Source of the DNA: an uncultured Bacteroidia bacterium
GTDB lineage: Bacteria; Bacteroidota; Bacteroidia; Bacteroidales; UBA932
Direction: 5' to 3'
Assembly: GCA_902768665.1 (NCBI GenBank)
Contig: CACXMA010000010.1
Span: 1-64,000 of the forward strand
DNA: 64,000 bases
Positions 7,731 to 15,905 of the stretch are shown here, piece by piece. Each line of letters opens with the position of its first letter. Position 1 is the stretch's first letter. Below the pieces are notes generated by a model, which was not told where the DNA came from, did no database searches, and saw only the letters and a program-made list of their open reading frames with translations. The position numbers and the translations under genes were made by a program.

Positions 7731-10700
7731 CTATATCTTATAAGGTTTGAATTTAACTATCGTATTCTTAAGGTTGTCACGCAGATAAGCGCGATTAATA
7801 GAACTGGGTCTGTTGAAGACGAAAATCTTACTTGCTATTGAGGAATCTACAATCTTATTGGAATCCATCTCCGGCATCTGGAGAGCAACTCTGTAGGCAA
7901 AAGGTTGCAGACCACTGTCTATACGCTTTAGGTTATCGAGATTATCGCACTGTAGAATTGTGAACACACCTACAGATGGTCCATTCTTCAGAATAAAATC
8001 GAGCATGGCTCCCGCTTCTGATACCGAGGTTCCGGTGCGACCTCCACGGTCAAATAGCCTGGCCCTCTGGAATGCAAACACAGACAGGAAGATGTGCGAT
8101 TGACTCCGGCCATCATCCTCTCTGCGAGCAGAGATTTCATCCTTGATTGCCGTTAATTCTGCGAGGACATCATCCTGCTTGGATGAGATATTGATATCAA
8201 ATAAACCACTTAAGGCAGTGAAATTATCGATAAGGGGTCTGTACACTTCTTCTTCCGCATTCAAGAAATTCAAAATACGGAACGAAGCGGCACCATTCGA
8301 GTAGGCGGCTGTTGCAGAACAAAGCGCATGATAAGTTATTCTCTCAGCAACAGGCAACTCTCCTCCGATTACTAAAATACTATTGCTGGACTCTTTCCGC
8401 AGATTGACATGGACATCGGTATTGCTAATGGAGATTGACTCGCCAAAATAGATGCCGATTTGACTTGGATTCATGGTCGGACTTCCGTCTCTTTCCAGTT
8501 TTCTACTGGCGAAATCAGGCAATTCATTCGTCCTGAATACGATTGCCTTTTCAGGGCGCTTAACTTCGGAATGTGACTTTGCGTAAATGGACAAGTTCTC
8601 CAACGTATTGTCAATGTCTTCCTTTGTAATCAAATACCCTTGGGCCAGTACGCTCGCATATGGTGAACCTGATTCAGCATTATAAATGCATTCTCCGGTG
8701 TGTAACTGCGGAGGATTACCACTAATGAGTGCGGAGAAATCAGCCGGTGAACTCTTGAATACAACCCTGTTTGCAATCAAGTCCTTCGGCAGAACAGAAG
8801 ATGATGGCAACCTCTGGGTGGCAAGAATCAAGTTGATTCCAAATTTTCTAAACTCCTGGATGATGATATGGATCTGGGCCGTGGCTCGCTTGCTAATTTG
8901 ATCATTATCTACTTCAAAGAGTTTTTGGAACTCATCAATAATGACAAGAAGCCGGGGCATTATTATATCAGGCCTTTTCTTTCTTAGGTCGCGAATATCA
9001 GTTACATCATTATCACGACAGATATTCATTCGCCTTGAGCCCTCTTCTACCAGCTCGTCCAAAATGCTTAAGCCAAACTCCCTTTCTGCTTCAGGGGCTA
9101 TGACGCGGGCATGAGGAAGATGATGCTTTGCATAAGCATTAAACTCCACACCGGAGAAGTCAAGTAAGTATAAGTTAAGCTCTTCCGGGGAATAATGTAT
9201 GGCCGCATTACAAATGATAGTATGGAGGAACACGCTCTTTCCAGAACCGGGGATACCAATAACTACAGCCGAGTTTTGACCACTCTCCTGTGAAATCCGT
9301 AATGACTGTTCCTGGCGGTCCTTGGATTTTCCAAACGGAATCTCAATGGCGTTTGCACTCTTCTTAGACCACCATTCAGATTCAGGAATATCGTTGTCCT
9401 TAAACAACATTGGCTCCGGCCCCAATTCCTCGACACCTGAATTAACATAGTGTACGATTCGCCTCAGAGTTTCTGAAGTAAGACAGTCAGGAGTAAATAC
9501 GTGTGAAGTCGATTTAGCCAGATTAATCACGGAGCATTCCTTCTCCAATGCATTGACATTTACGATATTGTACACCTTGCGTGTATCTTCGGTCTGGTCA
9601 ATTTTGTCCTCATTTACCATAATGATGACATTGATCCCTGCACGAACGCCGTTATGCAGAATCTTTTGGAGAAGAATTGATGTTTCTCCATTCAGGCCTA
9701 CAGGGAAGTCCTCCAGAATCAGTAACTGATAAGGTTCAGGATTCTCACGTCCTTCATTGTACTCTTTGAGAGTTTTCACTCCGCGTAAAAGAGAATGCTG
9801 GATAATGTCCGCAATTGTGCGATCAGTATTATCAAAACACCTTCTAACATCTTCCGAACGAGAAAGAACACCATATAGTTTCCTCTCCAGAGACATAAAT
9901 TCATCACTTGTCCCGTCAAGGCCATCAGAATCGACAGTTGAAATCACAACCTTCCCGGGAACAGCGCTTGCCATTAATCTCCCGGCAATAGAATTTACAA
10001 GACCAAGGGCTGATGGTTTAGTTCTATTATTGTAACGAACTATAATGTTTTTGGCATTTAAGAATTCGGCGAAACAGTGCTCTCTCAAGACAAGATTCTT
10101 GCTCAATAAACTGAACACGTGCTCGACACTACCAATGCTCACATATGACGGCATAGTTGCAGAGGTTCCTTCAATATTCCGCCACAATTCTGAACTAGGA
10201 GAGCATAACGAATAGTGTTTGTTGAAATACCGTTCAAAGTATTCGGCGTTCTTTTCGTAAGCGAGTCTAATCTTGTCTGATGCGTCATTTTGAATTCGTT
10301 CAATGCAGTGAGTGATATCCTGACGAAGAGTTGAGAACCTGATTAGACTGTCCATTCTTGTGGACTGATATTTATTAGCAATTGCCTCCTTCTGCGAATC
10401 GAATTCTTTCTTTAAGGCATCAAGGCCAATTCTATTGACAGAGATGGCTTTCAGTGCTGCGGCCTGACGCTGGAACTCCTTTTCCAGGGCTTCTTCTTCC
10501 TTCAGCTGTTCGGGACTCTTTGTGCCCTGAATCTCAATCTCTTGTTTCTGTAACACTATACTATCTTCCGTAAAAGAAGCTTGTACAGCATTGAGTTTTG
10601 CACATACAGATTCGGCAAAAGCAGTTACAGCCTTGATAAACTTTTTATATTCACTAAGATAAAAACAGAATTCAGAATCTAATGAAGGGAACCTACGCTC

Positions 10701-11030
10701 ATACAGAACATCGGCGATACCTAAAGAAGATGATTGTGAATTGACGAAAACTCCTATTTCCTTTTCATATTCCAGATACTTTTCAATGCTAACCGTAAGC
10801 CTCGGTGTTGTCGTGGGTCGAGGACGGAGGTGCGTGGTTGACTCTACTGAAGCTGGTTCGGCGCGCGGAGGTTTAGGCGCCGGTGTAGGTGCGGCATTAA
10901 CAGGGGCCAGCTTGCAAAAATAAATAGGACAATACTTTGTTCCTGGAGCTAAATGCTTCCTAATTTCACAACCACCCTCTGTGCACTGAGAAGGCTTGCT
11001 GGGGTAGAATTTACAGTCTTTGTTTGCCAT
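7731..11030 (-). CDS. FtsK/SpoIIIE-class ATPase with N-terminal five-Cys domain (EccC-like)
   Basis: A 1099-residue protein. Residues 1-42 form a Cys domain (C6, C16, C21, C34, C39) shared with the two-TM protein at 14814-15341. A Pro-rich linker and a long coiled-coil region (about 100-310) follow. Module 1 (about 340-520) has a Walker B-like LLILEDF (about 430) but no P-loop. Module 2 (about 570-830) is intact: Walker A GIPGSGKS (about 592) and Walker B LLVIIDEF (about 695), then the ILATQRL motif typical of FtsK/HerA ATPases. Module 3 (about 860-1099) is degenerate (ILVIGGELPVAE, HIFLSVFAF). Three tandem modules recall EccC/EssC, but no TM segment or FHA domain is seen. The ATG at 11030 is chosen because the Cys domain then aligns residue for residue with the other copy; a start at 11111 would add 27 residues overlapping the kinase gene. 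Confidence 0.8.
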   Translation of the reverse strand: MANKDCKFYPSKPSQCTEGGCEIRKHLAPGTKYCPIYFCKLAPVNAAPTPAPKPPRAEPASVESTTHLRPRPTTTPRLTVSIEKYLEYEKEIGVFVNSQSSSLGIADVLYERRFPSLDSEFCFYLSEYKKFIKAVTAFAESVCAKLNAVQASFTEDSIVLQKQEIEIQGTKSPEQLKEEEALEKEFQRQAAALKAISVNRIGLDALKKEFDSQKEAIANKYQSTRMDSLIRFSTLRQDITHCIERIQNDASDKIRLAYEKNAEYFERYFNKHYSLCSPSSELWRNIEGTSATMPSYVSIGSVEHVFSLLSKNLVLREHCFAEFLNAKNIIVRYNNRTKPSALGLVNSIAGRLMASAVPGKVVISTVDSDGLDGTSDEFMSLERKLYGVLSRSEDVRRCFDNTDRTIADIIQHSLLRGVKTLKEYNEGRENPEPYQLLILEDFPVGLNGETSILLQKILHNGVRAGINVIIMVNEDKIDQTEDTRKVYNIVNVNALEKECSVINLAKSTSHVFTPDCLTSETLRRIVHYVNSGVEELGPEPMLFKDNDIPESEWWSKKSANAIEIPFGKSKDRQEQSLRISQESGQNSAVVIGIPGSGKSVFLHTIICNAAIHYSPEELNLYLLDFSGVEFNAYAKHHLPHARVIAPEAEREFGLSILDELVEEGSRRMNICRDNDVTDIRDLRKKRPDIIMPRLLVIIDEFQKLFEVDNDQISKRATAQIHIIIQEFRKFGINLILATQRLPSSSVLPKDLIANRVVFKSSPADFSALISGNPPQLHTGECIYNAESGSPYASVLAQGYLITKEDIDNTLENLSIYAKSHSEVKRPEKAIVFRTNELPDFASRKLERDGSPTMNPSQIGIYFGESISISNTDVHVNLRKESSNSILVIGGELPVAERITYHALCSATAAYSNGAASFRILNFLNAEEEVYRPLIDNFTALSGLFDINISSKQDDVLAELTAIKDEISARREDDGRSQSHIFLSVFAFQRARLFDRGGRTGTSVSEAGAMLDFILKNGPSVGVFTILQCDNLDNLKRIDSGLQPFAYRVALQMPEMDSNKIVDSSIASKIFVFNRPSSINRAYLRDNLKNTIVKFKPYKI

Positions 11031-11047
11031 ATGAGGTGTATTTAGAA

Positions 11048-12262
11048 TCAATATGAAGACAGCATTAGTGCAATAAAAACAACAACAATCAAAACAAGCG
11101 CGACAATCCAAGATGCATTCTTCGCGCCAACCGATTTCGAGCCGATAGAACTGGAAGAAGAGCCATGAGATGGTGTAAAAGGTTTGGGCTTCAAGGGCGA
11201 CTTTTTTGGTCCTGGGTTGGTCGATGTCCCTTTGCCTGTATTATTAGCTGGAATTTGGGGACCGCTGATTGTGGGTGGTGCCGGTTTTGGTGCCGCAAGT
11301 ATTATATCGTGGACAGTTCTACCCCACAATGAAGCAGAAGGCCTATTTGACGCAGCGTTAGAAAAAGCTCTTGTAAACAAAGCCTGCAAGTTGTCGGGAA
11401 GAATTTTGAACTTGTCGTGAAGAGGAGGATAAGATGCTATCTTGCTTGCATTATTACCAAAGGGAAACAAATTCTCGCTTATGTGCTGAGAGATATCATT
11501 GCTGCTATCATCCGTAATATTTGAGGGGGTCACGACATACGGATGCAGCCCAAATAGAAGCTGGTAGAAGACTATCCCAATGGCAAACTCGTCCCAGGAC
11601 TTATTCAGAATATCAGAGGAGGAGCGCCCTACTCCCTTTGTATAATACTCCGGAGGAATATAATTCGGTGTAGCCGCATTACCGGGAAATAAAAGCTTGC
11701 CATCGTCAACAATCTGGATGGAATCCATATCCACCATGGAGATTTTACCAGTAGCTGTAACCAAAACATTTTCCGGCTTAAAATCCTTCATGACATATTT
11801 CTTAGTGGCATGAAGAAGATATACAGGGATGGATATGTTATTAATCAGTTTAAGCCTCGATAAAAGCGCGGATACACCATTGCCCCTGTCATACCTGTAA
11901 TACCACTCCGAGCCCAAGGTCTTTGGCAAACGAGTAGATGTAAGATTAATCAACTGAATGCTTTCTCCGAATGCAAGGGGCATTAAAAAGCCCAAGAATT
12001 GGCGTTTAGCATCGGTTATATAATCCAGTGGCCACCCAATCATAAACCCCTCTCCAATCACTTCCTTTGGTGGATTCTCTGTCATATATTTAATCTTCTG
12101 CTTCTGCTGGTCGGTTCGGCCCTGCTGATAGTATAATTTAGCACAAACGTTTTTAAAACGCTCCGGTGCTGAAATCACCTCACGTATTTCTCCTTCGCCA
12201 CCTGAAGCAAGTGGAGAATCTTGAATATTAATTAGTTCGTACTTTGAAGAGTATACTTTCAT
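11048..12262 (-). CDS. Tail-anchored Ser/Thr protein kinase (YegI/TerY-P-type)
   Basis: A 404-residue protein. Kinase features: Gly-rich loop SGGEGE (20-25), Lys42 in CAKLYY, catalytic loop KDFKPEN (Asp160, Asn165) and a metal-binding Asp178 in VDMDS, where DFG would normally be; D-M-D is common in the YegI-like kinases. A Pro/Ser/Lys-rich linker (about 325-378) leads to one C-terminal TM helix (about 381-401), so the kinase domain faces the cytoplasm. It lies two bases after the phosphatase stop and shortly before the ATPase. Kinase, PP2C and VWA together match the E. coli yegI-yegK-yegL arrangement and the TerY-P triads described in the literature. Its targets could be the ATPase, the VWA protein or the phosphatase; none is shown by sequence. 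Confidence 0.82.
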   Translation of the reverse strand: MKVYSSKYELINIQDSPLASGGEGEIREVISAPERFKNVCAKLYYQQGRTDQQKQKIKYMTENPPKEVIGEGFMIGWPLDYITDAKRQFLGFLMPLAFGESIQLINLTSTRLPKTLGSEWYYRYDRGNGVSALLSRLKLINNISIPVYLLHATKKYVMKDFKPENVLVTATGKISMVDMDSIQIVDDGKLLFPGNAATPNYIPPEYYTKGVGRSSSDILNKSWDEFAIGIVFYQLLFGLHPYVVTPSNITDDSSNDISQHISENLFPFGNNASKIASYPPLHDKFKILPDNLQALFTRAFSNAASNRPSASLWGRTVHDIILAAPKPAPPTISGPQIPANNTGKGTSTNPGPKKSPLKPKPFTPSHGSSSSSIGSKSVGAKNASWIVALVLIVVVFIALMLSSY

Positions 12263-12264
12263 AA

Positions 12265-13737
12265 TTATTCACGGGTAAAACCAAGAATCATAGTTTTGTC
12301 ATCAGACTCAGCAACAAAACCACGAGTTCCTTCTTCTATAAAGGATGACCAATTGCTTTCTATATCCTCTTCAGAAGCTCCATCCCGGCGTTCATTATCT
12401 AGAGAAACAATCAGAGGATCAAAGAATTTTGGGAACGGTTTGTTCGGGTCATAGTAATGACCGGTGTTTTCATCCCTTTGGTTAAAAAGCCAAGCCGTGT
12501 TCTCACATCCATCACTCATGAGAGTAAATGCTGTTACAGGTTGCCTTATAACCCTAGTTTCAGGAACCGTGACACCGGATAGAATAAAAGATGGCGAATC
12601 CCAAAAACCGGATGTGAGGAATACCGTCTGATTTGCTTCTTCTCCTTTGTGAGGAGTAATCATTGAATGCCAGACGCCCTCTTTATCGCGATATCCGGCG
12701 CGCCCATCGCCGACATGTGCAACAAGAAGTCCATAAGGTGAATGGATGACAACAATTAATGTCGCGCTAAGAGACTTATATTCAATATCGTTTTTCACTG
12801 AGAAGCCATAGATATCATCACGAACTTTTCGTAGTTCATGAACAACAAGGCGCATCCAAGTGTTATCTGTCGGCAATTCTTTTTTCTTAATCCATCTTTC
12901 CTCCTCAAGCAAATGCTTTAAATAATGCATTGCCCTGGAAATGGTTATCTTCGAGCCGATATCTGAATGCTCTGCAGATCCTGCTCCATCTGAAGTTATC
13001 GCGATACCCCAACCTTCTCCTAGATACTCATATGCGCAACTATCCTGACATGGCAAACCTGAAGATTTGTGGCCTTTCCCCTGAACTGATGCCCCAACGA
13101 CTTCCCAATCCTTAGCTAATATGGCGAATTTATCGTTTCCTTGCCTTGCGACGTCTGTTTTATCTAAGGGCGCAGGTGTGCTCGATTCCAACTCTATTTC
13201 ATCATTTGGCTCATGTACCGGTGCATCGGGTAACGAAGTGGGATTAACATCCCGTATATCAGTCTTTGTTGGGCTTGATGCATTTGATTCCATGGATCTA
13301 TTTATTCCCTTTCTTTTCTGCACAAGGTAGACTAGCAAGCATCCCAAAAGCAGGACAAGAAATACCGCTATGCATATCAAGAGAGTAAGAAGCATCTTTG
13401 GGTCTGTTTGCTGCTCCTGGGCTTTCTTAACGTATTCTAAAGAAACATCATGAATGCAGTTCTCCGCGACATTGATCGTATCTATCCCTTGCTTTGTCTT
13501 ATAGCCTTCTAATGCAACAGACCATTTAACTATGGTGCCACAAACAACTCTCAAGGTATCCCGTACTGACCCGTTTAATGTTATTACAGCATTGTCAGGC
13601 TTAGCTGTTATTATGTAATAGCAAGTGTCGGCTGTTTTTTCTTTCTTTGAATCAGCATAACACGGTATGAACATCGCGTTTACAAACAGCGCGATGATAC
13701 TAATAATAGATACATGAATAAGAAACTTATGCTGCAT
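12265..13737 (-). CDS. PP2C-type phosphatase with periplasmic PEGA-like sensor domain
   Basis: A 490-residue protein. A signal-anchor (about 5-28) is followed by a PEGA-like beta domain (about 40-103, with the ITLNGSVRDT and VALEGYKTKQ elements typical of that fold), one TM helix (about 114-139), a Ser/Pro-rich linker, and a cytoplasmic PP2C domain (about 210-490). The catalytic motifs are present: QD (231-232), SDGAGSAE (Asp250), VGDGRAG, LMSDGCEN and ESDDKTM. It would reverse phosphorylation by the neighbouring kinase. The PEGA module outside the membrane makes it a plausible sensor of an envelope signal. Fusion of PEGA-TM to a YegK-like PP2C is unusual. It is separated by 5 bases from the VWA gene. 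Confidence 0.8.
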   Translation of the reverse strand: MQHKFLIHVSIISIIALFVNAMFIPCYADSKKEKTADTCYYIITAKPDNAVITLNGSVRDTLRVVCGTIVKWSVALEGYKTKQGIDTINVAENCIHDVSLEYVKKAQEQQTDPKMLLTLLICIAVFLVLLLGCLLVYLVQKRKGINRSMESNASSPTKTDIRDVNPTSLPDAPVHEPNDEIELESSTPAPLDKTDVARQGNDKFAILAKDWEVVGASVQGKGHKSSGLPCQDSCAYEYLGEGWGIAITSDGAGSAEHSDIGSKITISRAMHYLKHLLEEERWIKKKELPTDNTWMRLVVHELRKVRDDIYGFSVKNDIEYKSLSATLIVVIHSPYGLLVAHVGDGRAGYRDKEGVWHSMITPHKGEEANQTVFLTSGFWDSPSFILSGVTVPETRVIRQPVTAFTLMSDGCENTAWLFNQRDENTGHYYDPNKPFPKFFDPLIVSLDNERRDGASEEDIESNWSSFIEEGTRGFVAESDDKTMILGFTRE

Positions 13738-13742
13738 AAAAC

Positions 13743-14519
13743 TTAAATGACGAAATTTTCCATCCAGCTTATGTCATCGTCAAGCTTAATTGCTTTTCCT
13801 TCCTCAGCTTGAACAACTGCGCCCATACTAGCACTAAGCCACTTGAAAAAGGTACTAAACTTAGTTTGATTGAGCTTCATAGCAGGGAGTTTCATGCCAT
13901 TTGGATAATTGCCCTCAAGCTGTTCTAAAACTTCTTTATCTGCTTCACCTACACCTATGGGTAAAAAAACATACTTCTTCTCAAATGTGTCATGCTTAAT
14001 TCTCGCACTAACACCAGGGATGTCTTGGCCATAGTCAGGTTCCCCGTCTGTCAAAAGGATAATCCAAGGACGATAATAAGGTTGGCCCGTTTCCTTATAC
14101 CACTGTTTTCGAGCATCAACTAAGTCAATAGCCTCATTAATTGCATCGGCCATTGCTGTGCCACCGAAAGCTTTTAAGGTTGGGAACTCTGCGTTGGTGA
14201 TAAGAGTAGGTTCTTGTAGAACATTTACGTTGCTATTAAATGCAACCACCGAAATCTCTAACCGTTGGCTTGATGTGGGATCATTGGCAATATCCTCATA
14301 AAAAGCGAGTAGTCCTTCTTTCAGATAATCCATTTTTGTCTTTCCACCGGTTACAATTTCATATTCCTTACCATCAATTTTGGTCTTCTTTCCTGTGGAC
14401 TGTATGTTTCCGTCAACAATTTCGGACATTGAGCCGGATGTATCCAAAAGAAGAACACAAAGACACTTTTGCTCATAATTCTCTGCACTTTCTGCAGCAT
14501 AATAGTGTTTGTTGGCCAT
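13743..14519 (-). CDS. VWA-domain protein (TerY/YegL-like)
   Basis: A 258-residue soluble protein made almost entirely of one von Willebrand A domain. The MIDAS residues are intact: DTSGS (Asp26, Ser28, Ser30), the Thr in FGGTAMADAI and the Asp in LLTDGEPD. Length and motifs fit the TerY/YegL group, which is encoded beside a kinase and a PP2C phosphatase. Such VWA proteins are thought to be metal-dependent scaffolds or phosphorylation targets. It shows no signal peptide, so it should act in the cytoplasm. It sits between the PH-like and phosphatase genes with gaps of 12 and 5 bases. Confidence 0.82.
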   Translation of the reverse strand: MANKHYYAAESAENYEQKCLCVLLLDTSGSMSEIVDGNIQSTGKKTKIDGKEYEIVTGGKTKMDYLKEGLLAFYEDIANDPTSSQRLEISVVAFNSNVNVLQEPTLITNAEFPTLKAFGGTAMADAINEAIDLVDARKQWYKETGQPYYRPWIILLTDGEPDYGQDIPGVSARIKHDTFEKKYVFLPIGVGEADKEVLEQLEGNYPNGMKLPAMKLNQTKFSTFFKWLSASMGAVVQAEEGKAIKLDDDISWMENFVI

Positions 14520-14531
14520 AATAGTTAGAAT

Positions 14532-14804
14532 TTACGATAACGATTCAAGTATTTGTCTTGCGGTTGAGTTTGAAAAACCACAAGCTATTATTCTTTCTCC
14601 TCCTTGGCTAGATATGATTACATCTGAAAAGAAGATGCCGGCACGTAAAGAGACACTTGTAACACTATCCCTGTTTATTACGATTGTTTTGTAACCAAAT
14701 ACGTAGCCCTTGTAATAGACAATGGAATCATTGTCTATCTCAACCATATCCGGATACAAGACATTGTTCTCCGAGGAAACTCTCTTCGCTACAAATGTTT
14801 GCAT
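14532..14804 (-). CDS. Small beta-rich protein, possibly PH-like
   Basis: A 90-residue protein. The sequence alternates short hydrophobic strands and turns (DMVEIDNDSIVYYKG, then YKTIVI, VTSVSL and VIISS) and ends in a helix (NSTARQILESL). This is the layout of small bacterial PH-like domains (DUF304-type), but the family call is weak. No TM segment is seen. The ATG at 14804 is preferred; a TTG at 14813, directly after the upstream stop, is possible. It may be an adaptor that links system components at the membrane. Confidence 0.5.
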   Translation of the reverse strand: MQTFVAKRVSSENNVLYPDMVEIDNDSIVYYKGYVFGYKTIVINRDSVTSVSLRAGIFFSDVIISSQGGERIIACGFSNSTARQILESLS

Positions 14805-14813
14805 GGCACTCAA

Positions 14814-15341
14814 CTATTGAGATAATTTAATAGAATAGTAGATCAGTCTAAAAAATGATATGATAAAACACGGGATTGCTACAATCACAGAAAGAAGGCA
14901 GAATGAAATACATTTCATAACAAAGCCAACACCTCCTTTATCAAAGGAAGTCCCGGCAAATATATTCATTCTCCACGCGTTGCCGACTCCTAATACAGAC
15001 AATCCGGCTATCCCTAATGTAAGAACGCCAATAAGTGCGGCTTTACGCTTATTCTCGAATATAAACCTTGTTGATGGACTCAGAGAAGACTTTGACTTGG
15101 GTGAATAAGAAGAATCTGTTTTGCTTTGCGGTTTTGGTTGTGGTTGTTGCTTTGATGATGTGCTAGAGCCTTTTCGTTGCCCTTGGCTTGTAGTTTTTGA
15201 TTCCGGAGTTGAACTAGCTAATTTGCAAAAATAAATCGGACAGTACTTTGCCGTTACAGAAAGCCTCATCCTGACTTCACAATCAGTCTGAGAACATTCC
15301 ACAGGTTTGGACCTGTAATATTTGCATGATGTGCTGCTCAA
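14814..15341 (-). CDS. Five-Cys domain membrane protein, first gene of the island operon
   Basis: A 175-residue protein. Residues 1-42 repeat the Cys domain of the ATPase: C6, C16, C21, C34 and C39 at the same positions, ending KYCPIYFCKLA in both. I count 22 identical residues among the first 42. A Ser/Gln/Lys-rich linker follows (about 45-95), then two TM segments (about 99-120 and 142-167). The start must be TTG at 15341: an in-frame TAG lies just upstream and the position is confirmed by the alignment. No known family is recognised. I infer that it could be the membrane anchor that the ATPase itself lacks, pairing through the shared domain. Confidence 0.65.
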   Translation of the reverse strand: MSSTSCKYYRSKPVECSQTDCEVRMRLSVTAKYCPIYFCKLASSTPESKTTSQGQRKGSSTSSKQQPQPKPQSKTDSSYSPKSKSSLSPSTRFIFENKRKAALIGVLTLGIAGLSVLGVGNAWRMNIFAGTSFDKGGVGFVMKCISFCLLSVIVAIPCFIISFFRLIYYSIKLSQ

Positions 15342-15378
15342 GGTCAGAGGGTTCTAGTGTCAACAAGCGCTTTTCTTA

Positions 15379-15396
15379 CAAAATTACACAAAAATA
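15379..15396 (-). promoter_or_regulatory. Candidate -7 elements of the island operon
   Basis: Two overlapping minus-strand matches to TAnnTTTG, TATTTTTG (15396-15389) and TAATTTTG (15386-15379), lie 38-55 bases upstream of the TTG start at 15341. Neither has a clear TTG at the -33 position, so the call is tentative in this AT-rich DNA. Confidence 0.35.
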
Positions 15397-15720
15397 TCCG
15401 TTTTGCGCTTATTTACATTTAAAACTTACACTTATTGCGTCTGCCTGTTTCAAATTCTACAAACAATCCATTCTACTCCTTTCAATTTACCACCCCTAAC
15501 CTTTACCTTTCTTAGCATAATAATCACAACTCCATTAGGAAGACAATCATGTATATTTCGCCCTTGAATTCGCCTCCTCGCAGCAATTCGCATAAATTAC
15601 TAATAATAAGAAGCTTACTTTGTACTCTAAAGGAAGAATGGTCCACTCTGAATGATAAATAGACTACATGCCGACCGAATGTATATTATTTAACTTCTAA
15701 ATGAAATTATTGGATTTTTA

Positions 15721-15751
15721 TTTGTAAAACAAGACGCATTCGTTATCTTTG
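15721..15751 (+). promoter_or_regulatory. Promoter of the XRE/SecB-like pair
   Basis: TTTG (15721-15724) and TATCTTTG (15744-15751) are separated by 19 bases, an exact Bacteroidota -33/-7 pair. The gene starts about 150 bases further on, leaving a long leader. Confidence 0.6.
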
Positions 15752-15905
15752 CACAAAATATGTGACAGAAGATGCGAAGCGTTGAATTCATCCCGTTCAG
15801 ATTGACCGATTAGGCAGATATCTATTCCATCAGAGTAGATAACCAGCATCTTTTGATAACCCTGTCCTGTCCGGCCAAGTGCTGCTACTATAAACACAAC
15901 AGTAT

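Larger units (their letters stand above)
15342..15905. other. AT-rich non-coding region between the island operon and the XRE gene
   Basis: 564 bases without a credible gene on either strand. They hold the probable promoters of both divergent transcripts near the two ends. The middle (about 15420-15700) is very AT-rich and shows no RNA gene, CRISPR-like repeat or obvious attachment site that I can recognise. Confidence 0.6.

Noticed and set aside
11031..11111. 27-residue Cys-rich N-terminal extension of the ATPase
   Set aside because: It overlaps the kinase gene, and the start at 11030 aligns the Cys domain exactly with the copy on the two-TM protein.
4329..15341. Reading the island as a BREX/Pgl-type or other known phage-defence system
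   Set aside because: A kinase and phosphatase are present, but there is no methyltransferase, PglZ, nuclease or helicase; the ATPase and W-x-D proteins fit a type VII-like system better.
15342..15905. CRISPR array or retron-like RNA next to the island
   Set aside because: No regular repeats, no reverse transcriptase or cas gene; only AT-rich DNA with promoter motifs.
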